A DNA stretch of 64,000 nucleotides, taken from contig OY856188.1 in NCBI GenBank assembly GCA_963693315.1, forward strand, positions 265,541,114-265,605,113, read 5' to 3'. Below the pieces are notes generated by a model. It was not told where the DNA came from. It searched no databases and saw only the letters and a list, made by a program, of their open reading frames with translations. Of this stretch, positions 11,295 through 23,467 are shown piece after piece (the stretch's first letter is position 1; every line of letters starts with the position of its first letter). The stretch is from Diogma glabrata. Lineage: Eukaryota > Arthropoda > Insecta > Diptera > Cylindrotomidae. The position numbers and the translations under genes are program-made.

Positions 11295-14159
11295 ACCAAA
11301 ACTGTCGCTACAACAATATGTATTTGTCAATATGGTGTGCTGGGTAGTAATTTTTTGTCCTTGTAGTAATTCTTATTAAGGAATACTGTTTCAGACTTGC
11401 TTTCCAGTTTATGGGAAACAATAACGGTGTTAAAGTAAATACTTGATAAAACCTCGTGTTGGCTCACTGATCAGTGAATACAAAAGGAAATTATACAAAC
11501 AAATACATACAAAAAGAGATTTATGAATTATGTTTCTTGAATTAAGAATAAGACCAATTCGAAGGATGAAAGAAAAATGTGACAGCATGTTTTGGATTTT
11601 TCTCACAGTAAAACTCCATTTCTTTTATGTGTGTTTCAGGCTGGATTAGGACCTTCATCATTAAAGCCATTATTCTATTCGAAGTCTTTGGCAAATATGC
11701 TATCCACTACACCACCGAGGCGTTGTATGTGAATGTGTAGTATAGAGTTGTTTGGTGGATAACTCCAATGAGGTGTATGCTATCAATGAATGCACGCATA
11801 TAATAATTAGCTTGCATTTGTAAAGAAAAAGGATGGCATCTGTTTGGATACCCAGCGACTACTTCCAACCTCTACAATGAGTATTGGAAAACTCACTCTT
11901 TGTTAGATACTCAACAATATCACACTGCGGTGGGTTCCAGGCTATAATGGCATTTCAGGCAACATAAAAGCGAATTAACTTGCTAAGGCTGGAGTGGTCA
12001 TGAAATATTCAGGCTTAGAACCCGCCTTGGGGTTATCTAAAACTTTTGCCTTGTCATATATATATTAGAGAAATATTTTAATAAATTTTGTAAGGTGAAT
12101 TTTTTTTCAAAATTTCTCTGCTTTTTCAAACAATTGCCATAGTCCCCAATTATTTGGCATTATGTGGAAAAATAATGATATTATAAAACTATGGGGGAAA
12201 ATGTAAAAACCAAGGGGAATATCAACTATCCAAACCCCTATTATATTTTTATAATAAATTATCAAAAGATATTATTTTACCAAATTACTATTTTTACCAA
12301 ATAAGATCTACTTTAAACACAAAAAAAAATTAAAAATCTGACAATCTGACGAAGCCCATGGGTTTTCAAAACTGCTCCGAGATATAAAGAGAGAACTACT
12401 CGCGACAAAAAATTCTACGAAATATTTTTGTTATGAGAGAAGAGAGTTCAACAGTAAAAAATTTAAACCAATTCAAAAAGTGTAGCAACTCGATGTAATA
12501 AAAACGTGATTAATGCTAAACTCATGAACACATCTACAAATTGCATCTATAAATTTTACCATAGCGTGAAATTAAGACAAACTAAATCACTTTAAATTTA
12601 TTGCAGAGTAACACACTTAGCAGTAAATTGCAGGCTGAAAAATCTAAAAAATTATTTTTTAATCGTTCGTTTAAACGAAACAGTCAAGTACGACCCCTTT
12701 CTTTTTTTTATTATCTAACAAGTTCAAACAAACGATTCCATTTCTCAACACAAAACTTAATTCTCTATTCGTTCTTACTTCTCTATTTTTTATTCATCTT
12801 CTATGTTTCGATCTATAGCCGACACAGAACAAGCAATCCATATCGGCAAACTGAACTAAAAAAATAGACATACTTAATTTTAGAATACGAATCTTTATCA
12901 AGGACCACCAACTCTTCCGCTGTAACCATCAATCCACAGCTAAGATTCTCATAACCAATATTTAATAGTAACTATAAGTTTCCTGAAAACCATCCCAATG
13001 TGATCAATCTGTCTGAACAATTTCCAAAATGATTATGAAACAACCAACAAATAAATTAAAATAAATACATAAGTTTTTTAAATTTGTTCTCTTAATATTT
13101 TTATCCTAAAACTTATATAACTACAATAAATGATCAAATCCTTAGAGATTTATAACATCTTATGCACTTTTCTCACATAAGCAATATGAAAATACTACCT
13201 CAGAAGGTAATGTTTATTTGACAGCGTGCAGTGAAAATTATTGCCTAAATAAAAATATCCACAAAAAATTGGTCTACTTTCATTTTAGTCCAGTAAATAA
13301 AGGTTAAAAGGTCGCAAAAATCCTGTCGCGGACGGGACCTGGCGGAAATTGTTGGTCTTACCGACTACTTTGACGTGAGAAAAATTACCTTGGGGTTCCG
13401 ACCCTGTGAGCCTGGGAAATGGCCGTCAAAGTGTCAGAAGTAGTTTCCGGGCCATATCTCCGGAAATATGGCAGTTAAGGTATTCCTGTTTAGCTAGAAA
13501 TAAAGGTTAGCTAATTATCTACAGAAATTGTATCAATCATTTTTATCGTAAGCCCGATAGTTTCCGAGATAACGGACTCGAACCTTGTCCTGCATTTTTC
13601 TCTTCATCAGAGCCAGAACGCCGCTTTACACGTATTTACTAAGGAGCGGCGGACAAATTAGTGGATTACTCGGTCAAAATTCAATATTTTTCGATGATTC
13701 AAAATTCAAGTGAAAGAGAAAACCCGTACCTGTCACATCCTGTGATAAAATTCCTGTTATCACGTTTGTAAGCGAGTGCAAACGGCGGTCAAAGTTTCTT
13801 TTTATCCGGTTTTCTTGTAGTGCCAAAGTTAACACTACTATAATAAAGTGTGTAGTGCTGATATTTGTTTTAAGTTTTTATTTCACTACTTATTTTATAC
13901 TTTGTTTTATATTTTATACTTTAGTGCTTTCGAAGGCTGGTGACACTTTCACGTGTGAAAAATGCAGTGCTTTTAATTAACTAATATGATTATTGATGTG
14001 TCTGTTGATTGACTGCACTCAATCTCTAACCGGAACGTTCTTATTTCCCAAAGAAATGAAGGAAACTCTTTGTGATAAGTTTAGGTTAGCTTACACAAGT
14101 TTAAGTAGAACTCCAAATTACAGCACTTTTATTTGACAAAAACAATAACTCAATATTAC
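11295..14159. other. Intergenic, no gene recognised; GC-richer stretch at 13300-13860
   Basis: About 11360-11470 weakly resembles the 3' flank of protease copy 1 (about 1540-1640), perhaps an old remnant. The stretch 13300-13860 is less AT-rich than its surroundings and has no long open frame; it could be an eroded repeat or a non-coding exon. No protein motif was found, including in the 88-codon frame at 12601-12867. Confidence 0.5.
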
Positions 14160-15896
14160 TTCGGTCTGAAAGACCTAAGTATTACATTCATGAGCTCAAA
14201 GTGAAATTCTTACCCCCACTTTTTTGACATTTCTCGACGTTTTAGGACCTCCTGATTCTAAAAAAGCAAAAAAAAAAAAAATGTATGTCTGTCTGTCGGC
14301 CGGCCGTCACAACCGACGAAATCTAGAAAACCGCTGGACGGATTTGAAAAATTTTTTTTTCTAAAAATAGGTTTACTTAATAGGAAGAGCCGAAAGGACG
14401 ATGTGTTCGATAACTGTACCAGAAGTGTGTCAAAAAAATCGAAAAGGTGTCAAAACAAGGAAATTTGCATATTTTTTGCTTAAAAAACGTTCATTTTAAG
14501 TGATTACGAGTAGGAACATTAAATTTGGAGAAATCTTGATGGTCGGGATTGGTATGTGAGACCAAAATCTAGATTATTGCATTATAAGTTTGTCAAAAAA
14601 ATGTTGTCAAGTGTGTCAAAAGAAAGATTTTTATTTATTTTTTTACCTAATTTTTTGGAAAAAAAATAAAATTAATTGTTTGTTTGAAATGAAGTTTTAT
14701 TATTATTATTGAGAATTATGGCATTATAAGTTTGTCAAAAAAATGTTGTCAAGTGTGTCAAAAGAAAGATTTTTATTTATTTTTTTACCCAATTTTTTGG
14801 AAAACAAGAAAATTGTTGGTTTGAAATGAAATTTTATTATTATTATTGAGCATTATGGCATCATAAGTTTATCAGAAAAATGTTGTCAAGTGTGTCAAAA
14901 GATTTTTAATTAGTTTTTTACCCAATTTTTTGGAAAAAATTAAAATTGTTTCTTTGAAATGAAATTTTATTATTATTATTGAGAATTATGGCATTATAAG
15001 TTTGTCAAAACATGTTGTCAAGTGTGTCAAAAGAACGGTTTTTATTTATTTTTTACCCAATTTTTTACAAAAAAATAAAATTAATGATTTGTGACATGAT
15101 ATTTTATTATTATTATAGAGAATTATGGCATTATAAGTTTGTCAAAAAATAATGTCAAGTGTGTCAAAAAATGATTTCATTTATTTTTTTAGCCAATTTT
15201 TTGGAAGAAAATGTAGCTGTTTTTATGACGTAAATGTAATTTAAAATGAAATTGGACATGGAAATTTTTGAATTTGTTATAGTTTTGGAAATATTTTTGG
15301 AATTTTGAAAAAGTTTGTATTTTTGATTTTGTAATAATTTTTACAATATTCTTAGAATTTCGGCAAAAGTTTTAATTTTTGATTTTGTAAGAATTTTTGG
15401 AATATTTTTAGAATTTTGAAAAATTTTAATTTTTGATATTATGATAATTTTTGGAATTTTGAAAAAATTTTCAATTTTTGATTTTGTAATAATTTTTGCA
15501 ATATATTTAGAATGTTGGAAAAAGTTTGAATTTTTAAGAATTTTTGAAATATTATTGGAATTTAGAAAAAATTTAAATATTTGATTTTATTCTAATTTTT
15601 GGAATATTTTTGGAATTTTGAAAAAGTTTGGTTTTATTTAATTTAACAATATTTTTGGAATTTTGATTATAATTTTCCGGCAACGTATTGATGTTTCGTG
15701 TTAGTTTTGTAATAAATTTTTAAACAGAGATAAAAAATACCAGTACTTTAACAAAGAGTTTTGTTTGATATACATCGCTGCCCAAAACTAAAAACCATGT
15801 CCTCATAAAAGTTTTTTGCCGAAAACTATATCAAAATCCTTAACCCAGACCGAAGTCTTGATATCTCAGAGCTGTGAGATTTCAGCCCCTCCATAT
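14160..15896. mobile_element. Relative of the inverted-repeat element, copy 2, with expanded tandem core
   Basis: Bases 15230-15896 are the reverse complement of the left part of copy 1 (5442 to about 6110), ending at the same GAGATTTCAGCCCCTCCATA terminus. The left side differs: it has ACTTCGGTCTG near 14159 as a short inverse match to the right arm, and a distinctive GTCTGTCTGTCGGCCGGCCG box near 14286. The centre is a tandem array (14579-15180). The left boundary is approximate. No coding potential. Confidence 0.65.
14579..15180. repeat. Tandem repeat, about five units of roughly 140 bases
   Basis: Each unit contains GCATTATAAGTTTGTCAAAA, then TGTTGTCAAGTGTGTCAAAA, a T-rich stretch with ATTTTTTGGAAAA, and TTTTATTATTATTATTGAG. 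Unit starts are near 14579, 14722, 14860, 14992 and 15130. Copy 1 (5442-6721) has about two units in the opposite orientation, so the number of units varies between copies. Confidence 0.85.
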
Positions 15897-17449
15897 TTTT
15901 AGTTTATATTTATATATTTAAAACTCCAAATAACATCACTTTTATTTGACAAAAACTATAACACAATGTTTTGGTTTATTTTTATATTTTACTTAACTTA
16001 TAGTTTGTAAACTAAACTCTGTTTATAATATTTAAAATTTGACCTAACGATTGATTTGTCAAATAAAGATTGACTAAAGAACACTGACTTCACTATTGGT
16101 CCGCTTAATTACTATTTTAATGAATCACTTGACTTTACGATTTCACTTGGTTGATTTGTAACAACTGACCGTTTAATTGATTTTTCTTAAAATTGACTGG
16201 CTTGTTTTATATTAAATTTTGTAAAATTGACTCAGGAAAATGACTGACTTGATTCGATTTAGTAAAACTGTTTTTTCCGACTACATTAATTGTCTGACCA
16301 CTGACTGCCTTGATTATTGATTAAAATATTATTTTTATAATTAAAAAATGATTACGCATTGGGAATTGATTTTTAAATTGATATTTATTATTAATTGGTA
16401 TTGCAATGAAAACGACCCACTGACCATATTTTAGTTTTTTGTTATTTAAAAATTATGTAATGTAATTTCGCGAATTAAGCGCTTATTTTAATTTTAATAA
16501 AGGTTTAGGTTATTAACGCGGAAATATTGTTTTAATAAAATTGGAAAAAATATACGATTTGCGAAAAAGGTGTTATGAAATTGTAATCGAAATGGAAAAC
16601 TAGAGTTTAGGTCAATGTTGCGTTTTTGTTGGACTATTTATTTATAATTTGGAATAGAAATTTATTTGTGTATAATTTGGAATATTGGGAAATGTTAATT
16701 ATTGTGTTTGGTTTTTTGGGAAGTTGCTGTGGTAGAACACGTAATTTGTTTTACTACATTCTGACGCTGTTTTAAATTTATTCATATTTTTTTTTAAAAA
16801 TTGTGTTTTTATATGTTTCTTTCTTGATTATTGTACCGGGGGGGGGGGTCTTGAAACATCTCAGAAAGTTTGCCACAATGGCTTTCTCGTACTTTTAAAC
16901 AAAAGAAAATTTATTAATTTCCATTTTGAGAACTTTCATGGAGTTTCGGAAAGTCCGCGAAAAATCATTAATAAAAGATTTATTGTCTATTGAAGTGCCT
17001 CATAAGTTACACCAATTTGTAGCTTAGAATGTCTAGTTTCCGATCAGTCTAGTTCTTATCAAAGCAACCCTTAAATTCAAAATTTCATTACCCAATTAAA
17101 ATAGTTGTTATCATTTGTTGTCATAGCTACATAATAATTTGAAAAAAATAATAAATATTTTGTCAAAGGTTACTTAAATTACTCAAGTTACTCAAATTTT
17201 CATAAATTGCACACCATATTTTGTTAGATTCAGTCTTATTATTCATGATGGGATTATTTCCATCGGAGTGATGTAATATCACAAATAATTCATTGAATTA
17301 ATTGTAGATAAGATAATTGTAGATAGAGCTATTGATCTTTTTCGACCTTTACTTACTGGACTATTTTATTATTTTTTACTTTAATTACTAATACAATTAT
17401 GAAAATTTTTGTGTTTGTACATAAAAATTTTTAAAAGCGATTGCGATTT
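15897..17449. other. AT-rich intergenic region, no gene recognised
   Basis: No frame with recognisable protein. Contains a nine-to-ten-base G run near 16839 and TGACT-rich patches around 16060-16310. Confidence 0.6.
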
Positions 17450-19260
17450 TGGTTAAATCGCATTCCATAATCGGCATCCAGGTCTTCTCTTGGTCTGAGA
17501 AGAGTATCAGTTGTATGTTTTTGTTGATCGATAGCCCTTTTATTTTTTTGTTGTCCGTTCATAGTTCCTGGATAAACCCAATATAGTGAGCATTCTATCA
17601 GACAAAACTGCTCAAATTAGCTGAGGCTATTGCTGACCTTTGCAGGTTAATTTAAAAGCAACTTACTTAAGGCATTTTTTTCCAAGAGTTAAGGTAGTCC
17701 AGGGTGACCCTTGGTAGGCCATGTGTTTGCGTCATGGTTTTTTAGTTCCCGTTGACGAAACTACTCGCTCGTTCGGTGTTGGGTTGATATGTTTGGCACG
17801 TTGGTGTTATGATCTGATTGAGTAGAACTTGGTTACCGATATTTCCTGGTTAGCAGACACTGTAAGAATCTCTCCTTGAAGAAGCAGATGTCGATGGTTC
17901 CTCACTTGCGGCCGAAAACCCCGCATTAGTAGAACCAGTTCCTGACGCATTTTCGGTAAAAAAGCATGGTAGTTGAAGGTCAGTTTGGCTTTGTGAACTT
18001 TAAGATTCTTGCATGAATCGCACCGAACATTCAGTTTAGTCTAAACTTGCAACTTTTGAATTGTTTCCCGGATGTGTCAGGAATGAACACCAGCATCTCA
18101 AAATCCTTTTCAACAAGGTGTTTCAGGATGGTCCATGATCTCGGCCTAAGTTCCTGTATTGGGCCCCAAGTCAACTTAGAATCTTCTCTGTTGATTATTT
18201 GGCGCAGTCTGGAAGTATGTCGTCCTCTTTTAGCGTATGTAGCTGTAGTGTCCTGTTCGATATTATCGGTACCGCATTTACCACCCACTGCGCCGATGCA
18301 TTAATTCTTGCTCTACTACCAAATCCATAAGTTGTCTTTTTACCTCAAAACTCAGGAGGGTAGCTTGAAAATTCTATGCAGCGATTTACACTTTGCTGCG
18401 CTTGGTGACATCGCTGAATGTTGGAAGTACGATTGAACTCTCAAAGTTACTTACGGTGTAACTTAGAACATACTCCACTCGGTCGCTAGCAGAGAACTTA
18501 TGCCGTTTGAGACCATATGTAACCGCATTTGGAGAGCCCCTTAGGTATCCCAACTTTAATCAAGGTAGCCAGGTCAATCAAGCTAGGAAGGCCTCAGACT
18601 TGCATGGCTTCCTCTTCAGAGAGGCTTTTATTAATTAGTGCCCTCTTGCACTTCTTGTTTGTGGGAAGAAGGTAAAGGGATTGATTGTCAATTTGAGTTA
18701 CGTCCGGTTTGGGATCACTCAATATAACTAATTAAACACATGGATGCTACCTTTCGGTCTATATCCAGTGTGATGGTTACTTCCGACAAGTCAGATTTAT
18801 TGCCAGATCAGAATAATTTGCAAACTGATACTCTTTGTCGTTCGACAGGTTTGACATGTCAGAGCACTTTTTTTTGGGGAACTCAAGGTATGTCATTTCT
18901 GATACGACCTTAGAGATTGGTGAGATATTTTAACTATCGTCGACCTTGATGTTCATGTTGCCCGAGTGTAAATCAGTATAAATCAGTTCCAATCTTTGAT
19001 TCCGGCAAACACGGATTATTTTTTTTAAACTGGAGGACGCCCAATATCCAGAGTTCTGTACTATCGATCAAGCACCGCGTTGACCATGCAAAGCTATCAG
19101 CGTACATAGTACTATAGCTTTGGGGTTTGGACTTGATCTTGGCTTCGACTAACCTAACAGCATGGGTGACCCTGCCGTTGTAGCTCTTAAGGTTTACTGA
19201 GCCCCATCAATGTGTCAAAGTTCCAAGTCCAATCGATAGGGTCTATTAGGACCGAAACTT
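17450..19260. other. Base-balanced block of unknown origin, possibly an eroded coding element
   Basis: This 1.8-kb stretch is clearly less AT-rich than either side, as old retroelement coding DNA often is. The longest frames (85 codons on each strand, 18031-18304) have no motif I can name. On the minus strand several short phrases look protein-like but are broken every few dozen codons. I assign no function. Confidence 0.4.
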
Positions 19261-20315
19261 GATAAATATTGAACATTGTTTTGGAATAAAAATATTGGTT
19301 AAATTATCATGGAATTCTAGATGAAAACTTAAAAGGAGATTTGTCAGGAATAAACGTCAATATTTTGCATGTTTTATCTCATGTTTTTGCTTTCTTGATC
19401 CTTATTGGCATGTAATACATGTTTAGTTCAATTATTGTATTGAGTAAATTGAGGCCAAAAAATATTTCGTCTTGTATTTTATTGTGATTATGTAGGTAGA
19501 ATCTTAACACTATAAAACCTTATATTACTCTAAGTAACCGGCTCCTGATTTTCCTAAAAAAATCACATAGTCAACAAATGTTTTTATGATCTGTTTGAAT
19601 CTCTCCAGAATACAACTGTGAAGTGAGAGAACTTTTATTGCCGCATGATATGCGACTGATGTTGTACCCACTTCATCAGAAGTTGGATCAAGTATAGATG
19701 AACGAGTGTATACCAAGACCGATAAGTACACATGTAAACCTACAATAAAAATGACTTGAATATGTTATATTTCAAAACAATGAATCGTGAAATATAAAAC
19801 ACTGATCAGTGATCAGTCCAACAAACTGCATTCACAAGTCACAACTCAAACAACGATTTAAGAAAAATGAAAAAAAATAAATTACATAAATATCATTATT
19901 TTCCGTCATTAAAAATTGTCAATATCATCTATCTCTAATAAAAATAGAAATGATAAAAGACGATCGCTAGCTCATAGCTGATTATTGATTAACAACTGTA
20001 ATCGAAGCGATAACAAAAAATTTAAATACAACCAGTCACATTTGTTTCTCTTTTTACCACTACATCAAAACTGCTATTTCATAATATCACACAATTCAAA
20101 TTTCACCATTTAACACAGTCAAAACAACAACAAGCCTTACAATATTTTATTACTAATACTAATAACTACGAATTACAATAGATACGATCACTTTGAAGGT
20201 AAAAAGAAATACTCTTTAGTCTTTAGTCTTTATATTATGTTAGTTCAAATAAGCTCTATCAGAAATTATATCTAATCGCCAAAGTTAAAAATAAAATAAA
20301 ACGACTTACTCCGAA
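19261..20315. other. Intergenic region upstream of the UGT gene
   Basis: AT-rich, no recognisable protein. The 68-codon minus-strand frame at 19525-19731 has no known motif. Confidence 0.5.
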
Positions 20316-20363
20316 CATATATGCTTGCATTTTTTAGTCTCCATTTAGCACTCAGTCATCAGT
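20316..20363 (+). promoter_or_regulatory. Possible core promoter of the UGT gene
   Basis: A TATA-like CATATATGC at 20316-20324 is followed by two arthropod initiator-like TCAGT motifs at 20352-20356 and 20359-20363. The spacing is slightly longer than ideal. The ATG is about 20 bases further on. Confidence 0.35.
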
Positions 20364-20381
20364 GTATATTTTAATCTCAAC

Positions 20382-22061
20382 ATGTGTTCTTCAAGTTTTT
20401 TCATTTTTATTATCGTTATTTCATTATTCAACCAATTCAATGTCAGTTCGTATAAGATATTATGTGCATTTCCATCAATTAGTGGATCACATTTTATAGT
20501 TGTTGATGGATTAATGAAAGGATTAGCAGAAGAACGACATGATGTAACTGTTCTTACACCATTCCCGTCTAAAACAACATTAAAAAATTATCGTCAAATT
20601 CTTATTCCGGAAACCTTAGATAGTAACTAACTATTCTCAATTTAAATTGTTAGTGAGTATTAACAACTAATCAAATTATTTCAAAACAGATTTTCTTCCG
20701 TATTTGTCGAAGAGCAGTGGCAGCTTGTTTGATTCATATCGTTTTTATCCAGTTTTAATCGATCTTGCAGTGAGCGGTGAAGAAAATTTATTAAATGAAC
20801 CAACCGTACAGAAGATGATGAGAGAAGAAACATTTGATTTGGTGATAGTTGAAGGATTATTTGGCAACGCTTTACTGGGATTAGGTGCTCACTTTAAATG
20901 TCCAACAGCGACATTTGTTTCATTCTTTCCAACACCTGCGATGTACAGTGAAAATGGAAATCCCTTAGCTCTTTCATATATTGCACATACATATCTAAAC
21001 TATCCTGGTTTACCATCGTTTTCAACTAAGGTTCTGAGTACTCTTATAACTATAGTTGATGCTGTTTATTTGAAAGTAGTTGCACATGTAAAACATCGAA
21101 ATGCTTACATGTAAGTAAAATTAAGTTGTTGAGAATAATGTTGAATTAACAAATTATTTTAAATTTTAGGAAATATTTCTCGTCACCAACATATCCTACC
21201 TACGATGAGATGTTAAAAAATGTTTCAATTAATTTCGTTGCCACACACTTCACCGAGGATAATGTTCGACCACTGGTTCCATCAACAGTTGAAGTTGGTG
21301 GAATACATATCAACGATAAAGCACACCCACTACCAGATGATCTTCAAAAATGGATGGATAATTCCACAAATGGTGTCATATACTTCAGTTTAGGGTCAAA
21401 CATGAAAAGTGCATCATTGCCGGCAAAACAATTGAAAGAAATAGTTGATGTTTTTAGAGGATTAAAAGAAAATGTTTTATGGAAATTTGAAGATGAGACT
21501 CTAACGTTTCTTCCGAAAAATGTTCGAATTCAAAAATGGATGCCACAAAACGATCTATTGCAACATAAGAATATAAAATTGTTCATCACTCACGGGGGTC
21601 TGGGTAGTATAACAGAAGCGAAATTTCATGGTGTTCCATTGATTATAACTCCAATATATGGAGATCAAATGGCAAATGCTGAAAAAGTCATAAATCGAGG
21701 TTGGGGGATTCAATTACCATTCGCAGAAATCAGTGGTGATACATTGACCAAAGCAATTAATACAATTTTATCAGATCGAAAATATTCAAACCAAGCCAAA
21801 TATGAATCGTTGTTATATCGTGACCGACAAAATACTCCACTTGAAACTGGAATTTATTGGGTTGAATATGTCATTCGTCATCATGGGGCGAAGCACTTAC
21901 AAAGCAATGCATTATTTTTGAATTTTTTTCAATTGCACTCATTGGATGTGATAGGATTTTTAGCCTTTGTTTTTGGTGTTTTAGTATTTAGTTTTTATAA
22001 ATTACTAAGTTTAGCTTGTAGGAAATGTAAAAAACAAATTAATAAACCGAAAAGAGAGTAG
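20382..22061 (+). CDS. UDP-glycosyltransferase (UGT), three exons, intact
   Basis: Exons 20382-20622, 20690-21110 and 21170-22061, joined by GT-AG introns of 67 and 59 bases, give 517 residues, the usual length for an insect UGT. Residues 1-22 form a signal peptide; His37 in ISGSHF matches the catalytic His of the family. The sugar-nucleotide signature spans about residues 343-387 (WMPQNDLL, FITHGGLGS, GVPLIITPIYGDQ). A membrane segment at about 480-502 precedes a basic tail with KCKK, fitting a type I ER membrane protein with its active site in the lumen. Such enzymes transfer sugar, usually glucose in insects, to small lipophilic compounds such as plant toxins or pigments; the substrate here is unknown. 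It stands alone. The tract before the transposon remnants downstream shows an AT-rich 3' flank. Confidence 0.94.
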
Positions 22062-22903
22062 TAGGTCATATATTTATATATTTATTTATACAGACTGAGA
22101 CACGACGGCAAACATGCCAAGGTCCAATATATTTCCCAGTAAAAATATTTATGCAAAAAAAATTACGGCACGAGCTATTCAGCTCAGTAGGCTGTTTTCT
22201 GATACTTGATGAAAGAGAGTGTTGAACATTCTAAGGCATACATGCCCAAGAACCAGAACTCAACTTAACGTTATTACTCCGTCAGTAAAAAGGAATGCCT
22301 TGCTCCTAATCTAGGTATTAAGAAGTACTGTAGATACAACAAGGGTCACTCATTTAAAGTCATTACTGATCACGATTTTTTAAGTGGTTGGTGCAGAAGA
22401 AATAACTGTCAGGGCAAATGTTTGCCCGATGCCTGAACAATTCGATATAAAATGGAATAAATAAAAACTTATATTCAATTTTTCAAAATAAATATCGATA
22501 CTTTAATTTTTAGATCTTGATTTGATCGAATTACAAAGTCATTATAGTTATTAAAATAATTAATTTCATTTAATTAAAATAATTAATCAATCATTATATA
22601 CAATTATATTGCTTTATCTTCTTATTATTCACACATCCACGACCCTTCCGCATCAGTTGAGTATTTCCACATAGATAAGGTACGCGGGATCGTCAGTCCT
22701 GTTAGAAATACGTCTGAAGGACCCTTCCTATGATTGCGGTTATAAGTTGTAGACGAAAAATCTCAGACATACATGTTCTCGGTGTGTCAATCTTGCATTT
22801 CGCCCACAGAACAAAACAAAAAAAAATTCAAAACACTAAAGTCGCCTCCGCCCACACAACAACACACATACTAAAACAACTCGCACCTCATACAAACATT
22901 TGA
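22062..22903. other. Intergenic 3' of the UGT gene, no gene recognised
   Basis: No protein motif in any frame. Contains A-rich tracts and no obvious repeat end. Confidence 0.5.
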
Positions 22904-23112
22904 CTAGGGCCGGGCGATATTTAAAAAATTATCGAAAATATCGATATCAAAAAAATATCGATAAAACCGATATATCGATATTATCGATATATCGATAATA
23001 TCGATATATCGAAAATATCGGTATATCGATAATATCGATATATCGATATATTATAACCCGATATCGATATTCGAAATATCGATATTTATCGATATTTTCT
23101 TCCCGGCCCTAG
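22904..23112. mobile_element. hAT-type MITE filled with ATCGAT repeats, copy 1
   Basis: Ends CTAGGGCCGGG and CCCGGCCCTAG are inverse complements. The left end GGGCCGGGCGATA has the form of hAT-family tips. The interior is almost entirely overlapping TATCGATA/ATATCGAT motifs. No clear 8-base target duplication is visible, so the assignment rests on the tips alone. Confidence 0.6.
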
Positions 23113-23118
23113 AAGAAT

Positions 23119-23467
23119 AGGGCCGGGCGATATTTAAAAAGTTATCGCAAATATCGATATCAAAAAAATATCGATAAAACCGATATATCGATAAGCCGAT
23201 AAATATCGATATATCGATAAATATCGATATATCGTTATATCGATATATCGATATTATCGATATATCGATATATCACTAAATCGATATATCGATATATCGA
23301 TAATATTGATATATGATATATCGATATATCGATAATATCGATAATATAATATAGATAATATCGATATATCCATAATATCGATATATCGATATATCGATAT
23401 ATTATAATCCGATTCGAATTCGATATATCGATAATCATCGATATTTATCGATATTTTTTCCCGGCCC
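23119..23467. mobile_element. hAT-type MITE filled with ATCGAT repeats, copy 2
   Basis: Same family as 22904-23112, in the same orientation and only a few bases away: starts AGGGCCGGGCGATATTT and ends TTTCCCGGCCC. The longer core of TATCGATA-type motifs is interrupted by TATAATATAGATAA. Minus-strand frames rich in IDIS and YRYI are translations of the repeat, not genes. Confidence 0.6.

Noticed and set aside
14579..15180. CRISPR-like array
   Set aside because: Units of about 140 bases are contiguous and wholly similar with no unique spacers; this is an ordinary tandem repeat in a eukaryotic element.
20382..22061. UGT as three broken pseudogene pieces
   Set aside because: The breaks coincide with GT-AG introns of 67 and 59 bases in compatible phases, giving a normal 517-residue enzyme.
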